Positions 1-9,860 of a DNA stretch of 64,000 bases are shown one piece after another. The position numbers were made by a program, and so were the translations under genes. Position 1 is the stretch's first letter. Every line of letters begins with the position of its first letter. The notes under the pieces were generated by a model. That model was given only the letters and a program-made list of their open reading frames with translations, made no database searches and was not told where the DNA came from. This DNA is from Candidimonas humi (GTDB taxonomy: Bacteria > Pseudomonadota > Gammaproteobacteria > Burkholderiales > Burkholderiaceae_B). Location: assembly GCF_019166065.1 (NCBI RefSeq), contig NZ_JAHTBN010000004.1:1-64000 (forward strand), written 5' to 3'.

Positions 1-438
1 GCCCCGGCGACGTCCGAGCCGGCGCCGCGCCTGGCGCCGCCGGGCGGCTTCGGCGGCCTGACGCACGGCCTGTCCTATCCGGTGCGCGGCGAGGTACAGG
101 GCCGCTTCGGCATGAGCCGGCCCGACGGCGGGTTGTGGCGCGGCATCGTGCTGCGCGCCCCGGCGGGAACCGCGGTGCATGCCGTGGCGGCGGGCCGGGT
201 GGTTTATGCCAGTTGGCTCAGGGGTTTCGGCAATATCCTGATCATCGACCATGGCGAGAAATACCTCAGCATCTACGGTTACAACCAGAGCCTGCTCAAG
301 CAGGTGGGCGACATCGTCCGTGCGGGGGAAACCATTGCCACGGTAGGGGCCACCGGCGGCCAGGTGGAGCCCGGTCTATACTTCGAGATCCGGCACGCGG
401 GCGTGCCGGTGAATCCGCTGCTTTGGCTGGGGCATTAA
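1..438 (+). CDS. envC: EnvC-like murein hydrolase activator, 3' part
   Basis: The frame is open from the first base of the window, so the 5' end lies outside it; 145 residues are visible. They form a complete LytM (peptidase M23) domain, closest in pattern to E. coli EnvC: GLWRGIVL, a glycine-rich turn, SIYGYNQS and LYFEIRHAG near the end. The positions that bind zinc in active M23 enzymes (HxGxD, and the two late histidines) are W/V, Y and Y here, so the domain should be non-catalytic. EnvC proteins act in the periplasm at the division septum, where they switch on N-acetylmuramoyl-alanine amidases. The downstream neighbour is a periplasmic C-terminal processing protease, in keeping with an envelope role. 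Plain M23 endopeptidase is the less likely alternative. Confidence 0.85.
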   Translation, partial: APATSEPAPRLAPPGGFGGLTHGLSYPVRGEVQGRFGMSRPDGGLWRGIVLRAPAGTAVHAVAAGRVVYASWLRGFGNILIIDHGEKYLSIYGYNQSLLKQVGDIVRAGETIATVGATGGQVEPGLYFEIRHAGVPVNPLLWLGH

Positions 439-552
439 TTTCGGTACTATGTGCTCTTATGTCTACGCATTCGGCACGGCCTGTCCCGGCTGCGTGATGG
501 GGCTGGGCCTTTGCGGCCGCCAGCCGTGAAAAGAGTCTATTTGGGAATATGC

Positions 553-2106
553 ATGGGCGCTCGCAGGTTTCGCAGTTTCGGTTTGGTGGCTTTGGGTGTG
601 GCCGGGGGAATCCTGATCAGCCTGGGCATTTCTGCCGCGGCGCAGCGCGGCGACCCATTGCCGCTCAAAGAGCTGCAGCAGTTCGCCAATGTGTTCTCGG
701 CGATCAAGAGCAGCTACATTGAACCCATGTCCGACAAGACCCTGATCGACGACGCGATCAAGGGGCTGTTCACGGATCTCGACCCGCATTCGGCCTACCT
801 CGACCCCGAGGCCTTCAAGGAAATGGAGGCCATCACCCAGGGCGGCTTCGGCGGCCTGGGCATAGAAATCGGCAGCGAAGACGGCATGCCCAAGGTCATC
901 GCCCCCATCGAGGACACGCCGGCCGCGCGCGCCGGCATCATGGCCGGAGACCTCATCACCGAGATCGACGGCAAGCCCACAAAGGGCATGACGCTGAACG
1001 ACGCCATCAAGCTGATGCGCGGCGAACCCAATACTTCCATTGTCCTGACCATCAAGCGCGAAGGCCAGGCCAAGCCGCTCAAGATCAAGATCGTGCGCGC
1101 CATCATCAAGGTGCGCAGCGTGCGCAGCAAGATGCTGTCCGGCGACATCGCTTTCGTGCGCATTTCGCAGTTCCAGGAAACCACCGTGCCCGACCTGGTC
1201 AAGCAGTTGCGCGCGCTGGATCCCAAGCATACGCCCAAGGGCCTGATCCTCGACCTGCGCAATGATCCGGGCGGCCTGCTCGACAGCGCCATCGGCGTGG
1301 CCTCGACCTTCCTCAAGTCCAACGACCTGGTGGTTTCCACCAAGGGCCGCGTGCCCTCGTCGAACCACCAGTATTACGCGACCCAGGCCGACGGCGTGTC
1401 CACGGTGCCGGGCTGGACCAAGACCGTGCCCATGGTGGTGCTGGTCAACGTCGGTTCGGCCTCGGCCTCCGAAATCGTGTCCGGCGCCCTGCAGGATCAC
1501 AAGCGCGGCAAGATCATGGGCAACCGCACCTTCGGCAAAGGCTCGGTGCAAAGCGTGCTGCCGCTCAGCGAAGACACCGGCATCAAGCTCACCACTGCGC
1601 GCTACTACACGCCCAGCGGCCGCTCCATCCAGGTCACCGGCGTCGAACCCGACATCGTCGTGGACGACACGCCGCAGGGCAACCTGTTCCGCCTGCCGCG
1701 CGAGGTCGACCTCAAGCACCACTTGCTCAATAGCGCGGTTACCGACGAAAGCGCCGACGAAGAAAAGGCCAGCGCCACCAAGCCCAAGGTCGAGCCCAAG
1801 ATGTTCGAGTTCGGCGGCACCGACGACTTCCAGTTGCGCCAGGCTGTCAATTTCCTCGAAGGCCGCAAGGTGCACAAGATCGAGCCGGGCCTGATCCTGG
1901 CCGCCAGCAAGAAGGCCGCCAAGCCCGCGGCCACAGGCGGCGACGCAGGCAGCAAGACCGAACCGGCTGAAAAAAAAAGTAAGGTGAAACCGCAAGGGCC
2001 GGGCTCGAGCGACCAGCCCGTGCCCGGCGCGGCGCCGCAGACAGTCCCCGGCCAGAAGATCGAGCGCTTCCGCATCACTCCGCATGGGCTGATCGAGTTG
2101 CACTAG
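553..2106 (+). CDS. ctpA: S41 carboxyl-terminal processing protease
   Basis: A 517-residue periplasmic serine protease of the CtpA/Prc family. The ATG at 553 is preferred over the upstream ATG at 451 because it starts directly in a basic, then hydrophobic export signal (GLVALGVAGGILISLG). A PDZ domain spans about residues 95-175 (GGFGGLGIEIG, then IEDTPAARAGIMAGD). The S41 core follows, with the catalytic serine in GSASASEI (about Ser304) and the lysine in TFGKGSVQ (about Lys329), at the 25-residue spacing known for the family. The C-terminal 90 residues are lysine- and proline-rich and low in complexity. Such enzymes trim or degrade envelope proteins, often peptidoglycan hydrolases, which suits the envC neighbour. 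The stop codon TAG is formed by the first three bases of the repeat element at 2104. Confidence 0.95.
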   Translation: MGARRFRSFGLVALGVAGGILISLGISAAAQRGDPLPLKELQQFANVFSAIKSSYIEPMSDKTLIDDAIKGLFTDLDPHSAYLDPEAFKEMEAITQGGFGGLGIEIGSEDGMPKVIAPIEDTPAARAGIMAGDLITEIDGKPTKGMTLNDAIKLMRGEPNTSIVLTIKREGQAKPLKIKIVRAIIKVRSVRSKMLSGDIAFVRISQFQETTVPDLVKQLRALDPKHTPKGLILDLRNDPGGLLDSAIGVASTFLKSNDLVVSTKGRVPSSNHQYYATQADGVSTVPGWTKTVPMVVLVNVGSASASEIVSGALQDHKRGKIMGNRTFGKGSVQSVLPLSEDTGIKLTTARYYTPSGRSIQVTGVEPDIVVDDTPQGNLFRLPREVDLKHHLLNSAVTDESADEEKASATKPKVEPKMFEFGGTDDFQLRQAVNFLEGRKVHKIEPGLILAASKKAAKPAATGGDAGSKTEPAEKKSKVKPQGPGSSDQPVPGAAPQTVPGQKIERFRITPHGLIELH

Positions 2107-2373
2107 GGCCTGTTCACACCAAAAGGGGTGCCGCATGGCCACAAAAGAACCTGTCCATCAAGGCGCGAAGCACAGCCGTGGCGGGACCACGGCGAGCATG
2201 AGCAACGCCGAGGGGCAGGTTCTTTTGTGGTCACCCTGCGGGCTGGCGGGCAGAAGGCCGCCATGCGTCGTTGCGGACTCGTTGCGTGGGGCGGCCACGC
2301 GGCCTCGCCCGCGCCTAGCCTGGCGGCCTTCTGCCCGCCAGTGCGGCACCCCTTTTAGTGTGAACAGGCCCTA
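2104..2373. repeat. 270 bp element of nested inverted repeats
   Basis: The outer 32 bp inverted repeats (2104-2135 and 2342-2373) begin TAGGGCCTGTTCACAC and differ at one position. Inside lie a second pair of 18 bp (2139-2156 and 2213-2230, one mismatch, around AAAGAACCTG) and a perfect 21 bp pair (2243-2263 and 2321-2341, around GGGCAGAAGGCC). The element fills the whole space between ctpA and the next gene: its left edge supplies the ctpA stop codon and its right edge abuts the next ATG. Short proteins can be read through it but mirror the palindromes and resemble nothing known. A 36 bp relative of its right end lies at the 3' end of aroQ, and a 12 bp match lies at the aroE stop. It looks like a non-autonomous, REP/MITE-like dispersed repeat. 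Confidence 0.85.
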
Positions 2374-3126
2374 ATGGAAGATGCGCAGTTGCTGCGCTAT
2401 GCGCGGCACATCCTGCTCGACGAGCTGGGCATCGAAGGCCAGGAACGCCTGCTCGGCGCGCGCGTGCTGATCGTCGGGGCGGGCGGGCTGGGCTCGCCCG
2501 CCGCGTCCTATCTGGCCGCCTCGGGCGTGGGCAGCATCGTCCTGGCCGACGACGACGAGGTCGAACTCAGCAACCTGCAGCGCCAACTACTGCACACCAC
2601 CGCGCGCCTGGGCTGGCCCAAGGCGGAATCCGGCCGGCAGATGCTTGCCGAACTCAATCCCGAAGTGCAGGTACGGGCCGAAGTGGCCAGGCTCGATGCG
2701 GGCCGCCTGGACGAGCTCGTGCCCGGCGTCGACCTGGTGCTGGACTGCACCGACAACTTCGCCACCCGCCACGCACTGAATCGCGCCTGCGTGGTCCATC
2801 GCAAGCCGCTGGTCTCGGGGGCCGCCATCCGCTACGCCGGGCAGGTCAGCGTGTTCGACCTGCGCAGCGGCGCCTCGCCCTGCTATCACTGCCTGTTTCC
2901 CGAAAACGAGGGCGCGCGCGAAATCAGTTGCGCCACCACGGGCGTGCTGGCGCCGCTGGTCGGCATCATAGGCAGCACCCAGGCCGCCGAAGCCATCAAG
3001 GTCTTGACCGGGGTCGGCGAGCCCCTGGTGGGGCGCCTGCTGTGCCTGGACGCGCTATCGATGCGCTGGCACGAAATCGCCTACCAGCGCGATCCCGGCT
3101 GCGCGGTCTGCGGCCACCGCAGTTGA
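2374..3126 (+). CDS. HesA/MoeB/ThiF family adenylyltransferase (E1-like)
   Basis: A 250-residue E1-like enzyme that adenylates the C-terminal glycine of a small ubiquitin-like sulfur carrier (MoaD or ThiS), in molybdopterin or thiamine synthesis. Visible motifs are the nucleotide-binding GAGGLGSPAASYL at about residues 33-45, the acidic DDDEVELSNLQRQ segment, the conserved cysteine in ISCATTGV (Cys186), and two CxxC pairs (CYHC and CAVC) that bind structural zinc. The length matches MoeB/ThiF. Sequence alone does not separate MoeB from ThiF; thiE and a thiD-like gene lie 28 kb away. The ATG follows directly on the palindromic element, so its upstream control region lies in that repeat, and no clear ribosome binding site is visible. 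Confidence 0.9.
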   Translation: MEDAQLLRYARHILLDELGIEGQERLLGARVLIVGAGGLGSPAASYLAASGVGSIVLADDDEVELSNLQRQLLHTTARLGWPKAESGRQMLAELNPEVQVRAEVARLDAGRLDELVPGVDLVLDCTDNFATRHALNRACVVHRKPLVSGAAIRYAGQVSVFDLRSGASPCYHCLFPENEGAREISCATTGVLAPLVGIIGSTQAAEAIKVLTGVGEPLVGRLLCLDALSMRWHEIAYQRDPGCAVCGHRS

Positions 3127-3142
3127 TGCGGGGCCGTGCCGG

Positions 3143-3721
3143 TCAGGGCAGCCGCAGCCCCATCAGCGCCAGCTCTTCGGCGTGGCGCGCCGTAGGCAGC
3201 GCCTGCCAGCTCGTTTGCGCATAGCGCAGCCAGCGCCCGCTCACCCAGTGCATCAGCAGGCCGCCGGCCAATTGCGGGTCGGCTGCCAGCGCCAGATCGG
3301 GGTGCGCGGCCTGGGCGCTGGCGGCGAGTTCGGCCTGGATGGCGTCGATCAGCGCGCCGAGCCTGACCTGCAATTGCCAGTCCTCGGTGACCAGGGCGTC
3401 GCCCGTCAGCATGCGGGTGCGCCCCGGATGGCGTTCGGCGAACAAGAGCAGGGCATGCACCTGGCGGCCGAGCCGGCGCGCGCCCTGGTCTTCTGCGGCC
3501 GCTATGTGCCCCAGGTCTTCGAACAACTGCGCTTCGATGGAATCCAGCAGCGCCATGTAGATTGCGGCCTTGCCGGAGAAATGCCGGTACAGGGCGGCTT
3601 CCGACACGCCCATCTTGTCGGCCAGCGCCGCGGTGGTGATGCGTGCGGCATGCGGCTGTGCCAGCATCGCGGCCAGGGTTTCCAGGATCAGGGCCTGGCG
3701 TGTGCCGGATCGCAATGTCAT
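3143..3721 (-). CDS. slmA: SlmA-like nucleoid occlusion factor (TetR family)
   Basis: A 192-residue TetR-type protein. The N-terminal helix-turn-helix is clear (ITTAALADKMGVSEAALYRHF, about residues 28-48), followed by the KAAIYMALLDSIE helix and an all-helical ligand/dimer domain. The helix pattern and the position next to a HAD pyrimidine nucleotidase and argB match the SlmA group of beta- and gammaproteobacteria. SlmA binds palindromes scattered over the chromosome and blocks FtsZ ring assembly over unsegregated DNA. It converges on the ThiF-like gene with only 16 bp between the stops. An ordinary TetR repressor is possible, but the context favours SlmA. Confidence 0.85.
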   Translation of the reverse strand: MTLRSGTRQALILETLAAMLAQPHAARITTAALADKMGVSEAALYRHFSGKAAIYMALLDSIEAQLFEDLGHIAAAEDQGARRLGRQVHALLLFAERHPGRTRMLTGDALVTEDWQLQVRLGALIDAIQAELAASAQAAHPDLALAADPQLAGGLLMHWVSGRWLRYAQTSWQALPTARHAEELALMGLRLP

Positions 3722-3846
3722 GGATGCTTGCCCGCCGCCGTCAGCAGGGCCGCCCAGGCCCGCGGGCTTCGCATGTGCCGCCTCATGTCGTGGTCTCCCT
3801 CTTTTTCTGATGGTATTTGCTATGTGCGGCGCCGCGCGGCACCAGT

Positions 3847-4581
3847 TCAGCGACGCAACGGCCGCCGGCCCAGCAGCAGTTCGCTCACGGAGTTTACGCG
3901 CAATCCCACGTGATGGCTGCGGCCGCTGTGCTTGCCGGAAAACGGCGTGCCTGGATGATAGACGTGCACGGTGCGCATGCCGGCCTGCCGGGCCGTGCGC
4001 AGATTGCCCAGCGTGTCCTCGACCAGCACGGCGCGGGCGGCGGGCACGCGCAGTTGCGCCAGCACCTGGCGCATCAGCGCCAGCGACGGCTTGGGGCGCA
4101 CACGTCCCTGCAGGCGCATGTGATTGATGGCCCAGACCCTGTCGAACTGGCGCAGGATGCCGAGCGTGCGCAGCACCGTACAGGCATAGGGCAGCGGCGC
4201 GTTGGTCAGCACTATCTTGCGGCCGGGCAGGCGCGCCAGCCTGCGGGCCAGGCCCGTTTCGCCATGCACCAGCGGGGCGATCTCGAAGCTGTGGCTCAGC
4301 GTCAGGAAGGCGTCGATGTCCACGCCGTGGTGGCGTTCCATGCCGATGGCAGTGGCGCCGTAGCGTTTCCAGTATCTGGTGCGCAGGCGCGTGGCGGCCT
4401 CGCGATCCAGGTCCAGCGACTGCATGACGGCCTCGGTCATGCTGCGGTCTATGGCCGCAAAGATGGCGCGCGAGGCGTCGTGCAGGGTGTTGTCCAGGTC
4501 GAACAGCCAGACCGTGCCGGCCGCCGCCGACCGGCCGCCGCGGACGATGCCGCGGCGCGCTTGCGCGATACCCGTACGCAC
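3847..4581 (-). CDS. HAD-superfamily pyrimidine 5'-nucleotidase
   Basis: About 244 residues from a GTG start at 4581; no ATG exists in this frame until well inside argB, so GTG is the sensible choice. The HAD motifs appear in order: motif I VWLFDLDNTLHDA near the N terminus, motif II ending in KIVLTNAP, a lysine in GRVRPKPSLALM, and the acidic motif IV in AVLVEDTLGNL. Relatives (Sdt1/PHM8-type) remove phosphate from pyrimidine nucleotides in the cytoplasm. The gene begins 17 bp after the argB stop, so the two are probably co-transcribed, with slmA next. Substrate choice among nucleotides cannot be read from the sequence. Confidence 0.88.
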   Translation of the reverse strand: MRTGIAQARRGIVRGGRSAAAGTVWLFDLDNTLHDASRAIFAAIDRSMTEAVMQSLDLDREAATRLRTRYWKRYGATAIGMERHHGVDIDAFLTLSHSFEIAPLVHGETGLARRLARLPGRKIVLTNAPLPYACTVLRTLGILRQFDRVWAINHMRLQGRVRPKPSLALMRQVLAQLRVPAARAVLVEDTLGNLRTARQAGMRTVHVYHPGTPFSGKHSGRSHHVGLRVNSVSELLLGRRPLRR

Positions 4582-4598
4582 TTCGAGCGCGGCTCGCG

Positions 4599-6146
<1,548 letters not shown>

Positions 6147-6150
<4 letters not shown>

Positions 6151-6887
6151 TGCACTGGCATGGTTTGGGCACCGCCCGAAGGGGCGGCGGGCGCCGGGGT
6201 TGAAGTGGTGCTGGTACCGCTGGCCCCATTGTCCTGGATCGGAGCCGGGCTGGAACGCTGCTGCAGGCTCTCGGGCGAGACAATTTCGAATAATTTTACA
6301 ACTTTATTCACGCCGCTCACCCCCGAGGCGACCTTGGCGGCGAGCTCGGCTTCGGTAGTGGTGACTTTGCCCATCAGGTACACGACGCCGCGCTCGGTGG
6401 TGACGACGATGGTGCGTGTCGGCACGCCCTTGGTGTCGATGAGCGATGCCATGACCTTGGAGGTCAGCCAGGTATCGTTGCTGCGCACGCTGAGCGGGGT
6501 GATGGGACCGACGCGCAGTTCGTTGAAGACGCGCTTGACCTTGGGAATCTTGGCGGCGCGGTCGCCGGCCTGTTGCTTGATTTGCTCGGAGGGCACGTCG
6601 CCGACCAGCAGCAGCCAGCCCGCGTACGACGTGGAGTTGACGCGGCCCTGGCTGCCCACGATGGCGCCGAGGTCGTTGGCGGACTTGACCTGTATGGTCT
6701 TGTCGTCGACCTGTTCGCCGGCCGTGCGGCGATCGCTGGCTACGGTGGCAGTGGTGGCGGCCGCGCCGCCCACGACGAACAGGCCGCAGCCCGACAGCGA
6801 GCACAGGCTGGCCGCGGCCAGGCCGGCCAGCAGCAATGAACGGGCGCGTTTCGCGGTGAAGGCAGGCAGCGTGATGGTAGGCAGCAT
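6147..6887 (-). CDS. dolP: BON-domain outer-membrane lipoprotein (DolP/YraP-like)
   Basis: About 246 residues from the ATG at 6887, which overlaps the stop of diaA (TAATG). This start gives a proper lipoprotein signal with lipobox LSGC (about residues 30-33); a longer reading from 6992 would run back into diaA. Two BON domains follow, one around AGWLLLVGDVPSEQ and one around IVVTTERGVVYLMG. The last 40 residues are Ser/Thr/Pro/Ala-rich. DolP helps keep the outer membrane intact and influences septal amidase activation in E. coli, where yraP also follows diaA (yraO). That gene order is kept here, which supports the assignment. Confidence 0.9.
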
Positions 6888-7477
6888 TAGAGTGTGTCTC
6901 CCAGGAGCAAGGCGTCGATACCGTCGCATACCGCATGCAGCAGCAGGATGTGGATTTCCTGGATGCGCATGGTGCGGTCGTGCGGAACGCATAAGTGGAC
7001 ATCTGTTTCGTACAGCAGGGCGCCGATCTGGCCGCCGCCCTTGCCCGTGAGGGCGATGACAGGCATTTCGCGCTCGTGCGCGGCTTCGACGGCGCGCACC
7101 ACGCCGGGCGAGTTGCCGCTGGTGGAAATGGCCACCAGGATATCGCCTGGCTGGCCTAGCGCATTCACCTGGCGCTCGAAGACTGCGTCGTAGCCATAGT
7201 CGTTGGCGACCGCGGTGATGATGGACGTGTCCGTGTTGAGGGCCACGCCGGCCAGGGGCAGGCGGTCGCGTTCGAAGCGGCCCACCAGTTCGGCGATGAA
7301 ATGCTGGGCGTCCGCGGCCGAGCCGCCGTTGCCGCAGGCCAGGATCTTGCCGTTGTTGCTGAGCGAGCCGAACAGCAGATCGACGGCGGCCGCCAGCGGC
7401 GCGGCGAGTTCCCTGGCGGCCTTGAAGGCGTCGAGGGCATCGTCGAAATGCGTACTCATGCGGGATGTCATGTCCAT
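6887..7477 (-). CDS. diaA: SIS-domain protein, DiaA / GmhA-like
   Basis: A sugar-isomerase (SIS) domain protein of about 196 residues. Motifs are NNGKILACGNGGSAADAQHF, the anion-binding ISTSGNSPGVV, and a C-terminal HDRTMRIQEIHILLLH helix. These are shared by DiaA, which binds DnaA and times replication initiation, and GmhA, the phosphoheptose isomerase of LPS core heptose synthesis. The position directly before dolP mirrors E. coli yraO-yraP and favours DiaA, though many Alcaligenaceae genomes label it GmhA. Upstream in-frame ATGs exist at 7504 and 7486; 7477 (MDMTSRM) is chosen by analogy with family N termini. Confidence 0.85.
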   Translation of the reverse strand: MDMTSRMSTHFDDALDAFKAARELAAPLAAAVDLLFGSLSNNGKILACGNGGSAADAQHFIAELVGRFERDRLPLAGVALNTDTSIITAVANDYGYDAVFERQVNALGQPGDILVAISTSGNSPGVVRAVEAAHEREMPVIALTGKGGGQIGALLYETDVHLCVPHDRTMRIQEIHILLLHAVCDGIDALLLGDTL

Positions 7478-7661
7478 GGCGTGCATTATCTCATGACCGC
7501 TCAAGGATGCCGTAGCGGGCGCGCCCGGATCCTGTCAGCGGACGTAACGCAATCGGAGGCTTCCGAATTGCAGGCCTGGGCCTCGGTGCTTCGAGTGTCG
7601 TGCCGGCCATAGGTTCCCTGCGCGCGGCCTGCTGCGTCCGCTACGGACAGCCACGCGGCAA

Positions 7662-7745
7662 GGTGGCGGGACATGCATATTGGCTGGCGGGACATGCACA
7701 TGCCGCACAAGCACAAGTACAAGCACAAGCCGCGCAAGCGCCAGC
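7662..7745. repeat. degenerate short tandem repeats between dadA and diaA
   Basis: Two 20 bp copies sharing GGCGGGACATGCA (7662-7681 and 7682-7701) are followed by a run of hexamer variants on CAAGCA (about 7706-7730). The 307 bp between the dadA stop and the chosen diaA start show no convincing gene. Confidence 0.55.
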
Positions 7746-7784
7746 CGCACGAGCTGGCCGGCGCCCGCGCGCCGCGGGCTTGCC

Positions 7785-9035
7785 TCAGGCGTAGCGGCTT
7801 ACCGCCAGGTCGTCGCTGCGGATTGCCGTCGGCTTGCCCGAGACGATGTCCGCGATCAACTGGCCGCTGCCGCAGGACATGGTCCAGCCCAGCGTCCCGT
7901 GGCCCGTGTTCAGGTACAGGCGGCGGATGCCGGTGGCGCCGATGATGGGCGTGCTGTCCGGCGTCTTGGGCCGCAGGCCCGTCCAGAACGACACATTGCC
8001 GGGCTGGTAGCCTTCGGGAAAAAGATCGCGCAGCACCATTTCCAGCGTGCGTTCGCGGCGCGGATTGAGAGATTTGTCGTAGCCGACGATCTCGGCCATG
8101 CCGCCGACGCGGATGCGGCGGTCGAAGCGCGTGATGGCGATCTTGTAGGTTTCGTCCAGCAGGGTCGAGACGGGCGCGGCCTCGTCGCGGGCGACGGGCA
8201 CGGTGATGGAATAGCCCTTGAGCGGATAGACGGGCAGGCGCACCAGGCCATGCAGCAGCGGCGTGGAATACGAGCCCAGGGCCACTATATATGCATCGGC
8301 CTGCAGGGTCTGGCCGGCACAGCGCACCCCGGTGATTTCGCCGCCGGCATGTTCCAGGCGGTCGACCGTGATGCCGTAGCGGAACTGCGCGCCGAGCGCG
8401 CGGGCCAGGGCCTCGAGCCGGCCCGTGAAGAGCCGGCAGTCGCCGGTTTCGTCGTCGGGCAGGCGCAGCCCGCCGGCGAGCTTGTGCAGGCTGGCGGCCA
8501 GCGCCGGTTCGCTGCGTGTCAGTTCCTGCCGGCCCAGCAGCTCGTAGCGTATGCCGGCAGCTTCGAGCACGCGGATGTCGCGCGCCGCCGCGTCCAGTTG
8601 CTTCTGCTTGCGGAAAACTTGCAGGGTGCCAAGCTGGCGGCCTTCGTATTCGATGCCCGTGCGGGCGCGCAATTGGGCCAGGCATTCGCGGCTGTGTTCC
8701 GAAATGCGCAGCAGCCGCTCTTTATTGACGGCATAGCGCGCCGCGGTGCAGTTGCGCCACATCTGGTATATCCAGTGCAACTGGAACAGGGTCCCGTCGG
8801 GGCGTATGGCCAGCGGCGGGTGCTTGGCGAACATCCATTCCAGGGCCTTGAGCGGCACCCCCGGCGCGGCCCAGGGCGAGGAATATCCGAAAGAAACCTG
8901 GCCGGCATTGCCGAAGCTGGTTTCGCAGGCCGGGCCCGGCTCGCGCTCGAGCACGGTGACTTCGTGGCCTTGTTCGGCCAGGTAGTATGCGCTGCTTACG
9001 CCGATGACTCCGGCGCCGAGGATAATGATTTTCAT
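7785..9035 (-). CDS. dadA: D-amino acid dehydrogenase, small subunit
   Basis: A 416-residue FAD enzyme that oxidises D-amino acids (mainly D-alanine) to 2-oxo acids at the inner membrane, passing electrons to quinone. The N terminus is the Rossmann motif [17 protein letters not shown], followed by [18 protein letters not shown], a DadA signature. The C-terminal part carries [19 protein letters not shown] and [17 protein letters not shown]. It is transcribed away from an Lrp/AsnC regulator, the usual arrangement for amino-acid-induced dad genes. No alanine racemase gene (dadX) follows in this window. Confidence 0.95.
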   Translation of the reverse strand: MKIIILGAGVIGVSSAYYLAEQGHEVTVLEREPGPACETSFGNAGQVSFGYSSPWAAPGVPLKALEWMFAKHPPLAIRPDGTLFQLHWIYQMWRNCTAARYAVNKERLLRISEHSRECLAQLRARTGIEYEGRQLGTLQVFRKQKQLDAAARDIRVLEAAGIRYELLGRQELTRSEPALAASLHKLAGGLRLPDDETGDCRLFTGRLEALARALGAQFRYGITVDRLEHAGGEITGVRCAGQTLQADAYIVALGSYSTPLLHGLVRLPVYPLKGYSITVPVARDEAAPVSTLLDETYKIAITRFDRRIRVGGMAEIVGYDKSLNPRRERTLEMVLRDLFPEGYQPGNVSFWTGLRPKTPDSTPIIGATGIRRLYLNTGHGTLGWTMSCGSGQLIADIVSGKPTAIRSDDLAVSRYA

Positions 9036-9047
9036 GGTGCGCGAGTC

Positions 9048-9073
9048 AGAATACTATGTATTTTCATTATTCT
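9048..9073. promoter_or_regulatory. inverted repeat upstream of dadA, candidate Lrp site
   Basis: AGAATA at 9048-9053 is mirrored by TATTCT at 9068-9073 around an AT-rich core, 12 bp ahead of the dadA start. The spacing and AT content suit an Lrp/AsnC-type operator. This is an inference with no binding data. Confidence 0.4.
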
Positions 9074-9121
9074 AGGGCACAATGTGCAGTGTTTTTTAAT
9101 GAAAAAATAGAGTTTCCAGGC

Positions 9122-9253
9122 GTATTTGCTGAAAGCTGGATGGGTGGCTGCTGAAGATTGAACAAGTGGCTATCCAAGGCCGGGCAAGCGGTTGCTGAAG
9201 GCTGAACCGGTGGCTGTTGAAAGCCGGGCAAGTGGCTGCGGAGACTGAAAAAA
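9122..9253. repeat. six degenerate 22 bp tandem units in the dadA-lrp control region
   Basis: Units start at 9122, 9144, 9166, 9188, 9210 and 9232, each exactly 22 bp. Most begin GTGGCTG and carry TGAA near the middle; units 3 and 5 end CCGGGCAA. They occupy most of the 228 bp between two divergent genes. The last unit runs into the ribosome binding site of the regulator. The period is close to two helical turns, so equivalent bases face the same side of the DNA. Confidence 0.8.
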
Positions 9254-9263
9254 GGAGACTGTC

Positions 9264-9752
9264 ATGAGGGTGCAGCGCCAGCCAGTGCGCGCTCTGGACA
9301 AGCTGGACCGGCACATACTCGATCTCCTGCAGCGCGATGGCCGCATGTCCATGACTGACTTGGCCGAGACGGTGGGGCTGACGGTCACGCCCTGCACCGA
9401 AAGGGTCAAGCGGCTGGAGCGCGACGGCGTCATCACCGGCTATCACGCGCGCGTCGCGCCTGCGGCGCTGGACGCGGCGCTGCTGGTGTTCGTGGAAATA
9501 TCCCTGTCCAGCAAGTCCGATCGCAGCTTCGACGATTTCCGCCGCGAGATCCTGTGTATTCCGCAAGTGCAGGAATGCCACCTGGTGTCCGGGGACTTCG
9601 ACTACCTCGTCAAGGCGCGCATCGGCGAGATCGGCCAGTACCGCAGCCTGCTGGGCGACATCCTGCTGCGGCTGCCCGGGGTGACGCAGACCAAGAGCTG
9701 CATCGTCATGGAAGAGGTCAAGGAAACCTTGCTCATCCCGGCGCAAAAGTGA
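9264..9752 (+). CDS. Lrp/AsnC family transcriptional regulator (dadA-linked)
   Basis: A 162-residue regulator preceded by a good AAGGAG site seven bases before the ATG. The N-terminal helix-turn-helix is typical (LDKLDRHILDLLQRDGRMS, then LAETVGLTVTPCTERVKRLE). The C-terminal RAM domain contains VQECHLVSGDFDYLVKARI, the amino-acid-binding, oligomer-forming part. It is divergent from dadA, so it most likely senses an amino acid (alanine is the common inducer) and controls dadA and itself. The 22 bp array and the inverted repeat between the two genes are plausible targets. Confidence 0.93.
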   Translation: MRVQRQPVRALDKLDRHILDLLQRDGRMSMTDLAETVGLTVTPCTERVKRLERDGVITGYHARVAPAALDAALLVFVEISLSSKSDRSFDDFRREILCIPQVQECHLVSGDFDYLVKARIGEIGQYRSLLGDILLRLPGVTQTKSCIVMEEVKETLLIPAQK

Positions 9753-9790
9753 ACCGGTAGTCCGGCGCCGACGGGCCATCATCTACACAA

Positions 9791-9860
9791 CGGGCAACGG
9801 GCAACGGGCAACGGGCAACGGGCAACGGGCAACGGGCAACGGGCAACGGGCAACGGGCCC
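9791..9860. repeat. heptanucleotide repeat (CGGGCAA)9
   Basis: Nine perfect tandem copies of CGGGCAA (9791-9853) are followed by one altered copy (CGGGCCC). They lie 39 bp past the stop of the Lrp-type gene. The unit is the same as the 3' end of two of the 22 bp repeats upstream of that gene. Reverse-strand frames across it translate as a seven-residue peptide repeat and are not believed to be genes. Confidence 0.92.

Noticed and set aside
463-2142. Long open frame on the minus strand opposite ctpA
   Set aside because: It is a GC-rich antisense shadow with His/Gly/Ala-rich, family-less translation; ctpA on the other strand has all catalytic motifs.
2128-2374. Small proteins readable through the palindromic element
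   Set aside because: Their sequence simply mirrors the inverted repeats, several overlap on both strands, and none has a ribosome binding site or known family.
9122-9860. CRISPR array
   Set aside because: Units of 22 bp and 7 bp are contiguous, with no unique spacers, and no cas genes are present. The other tandem arrays in the window were rejected on the same ground.
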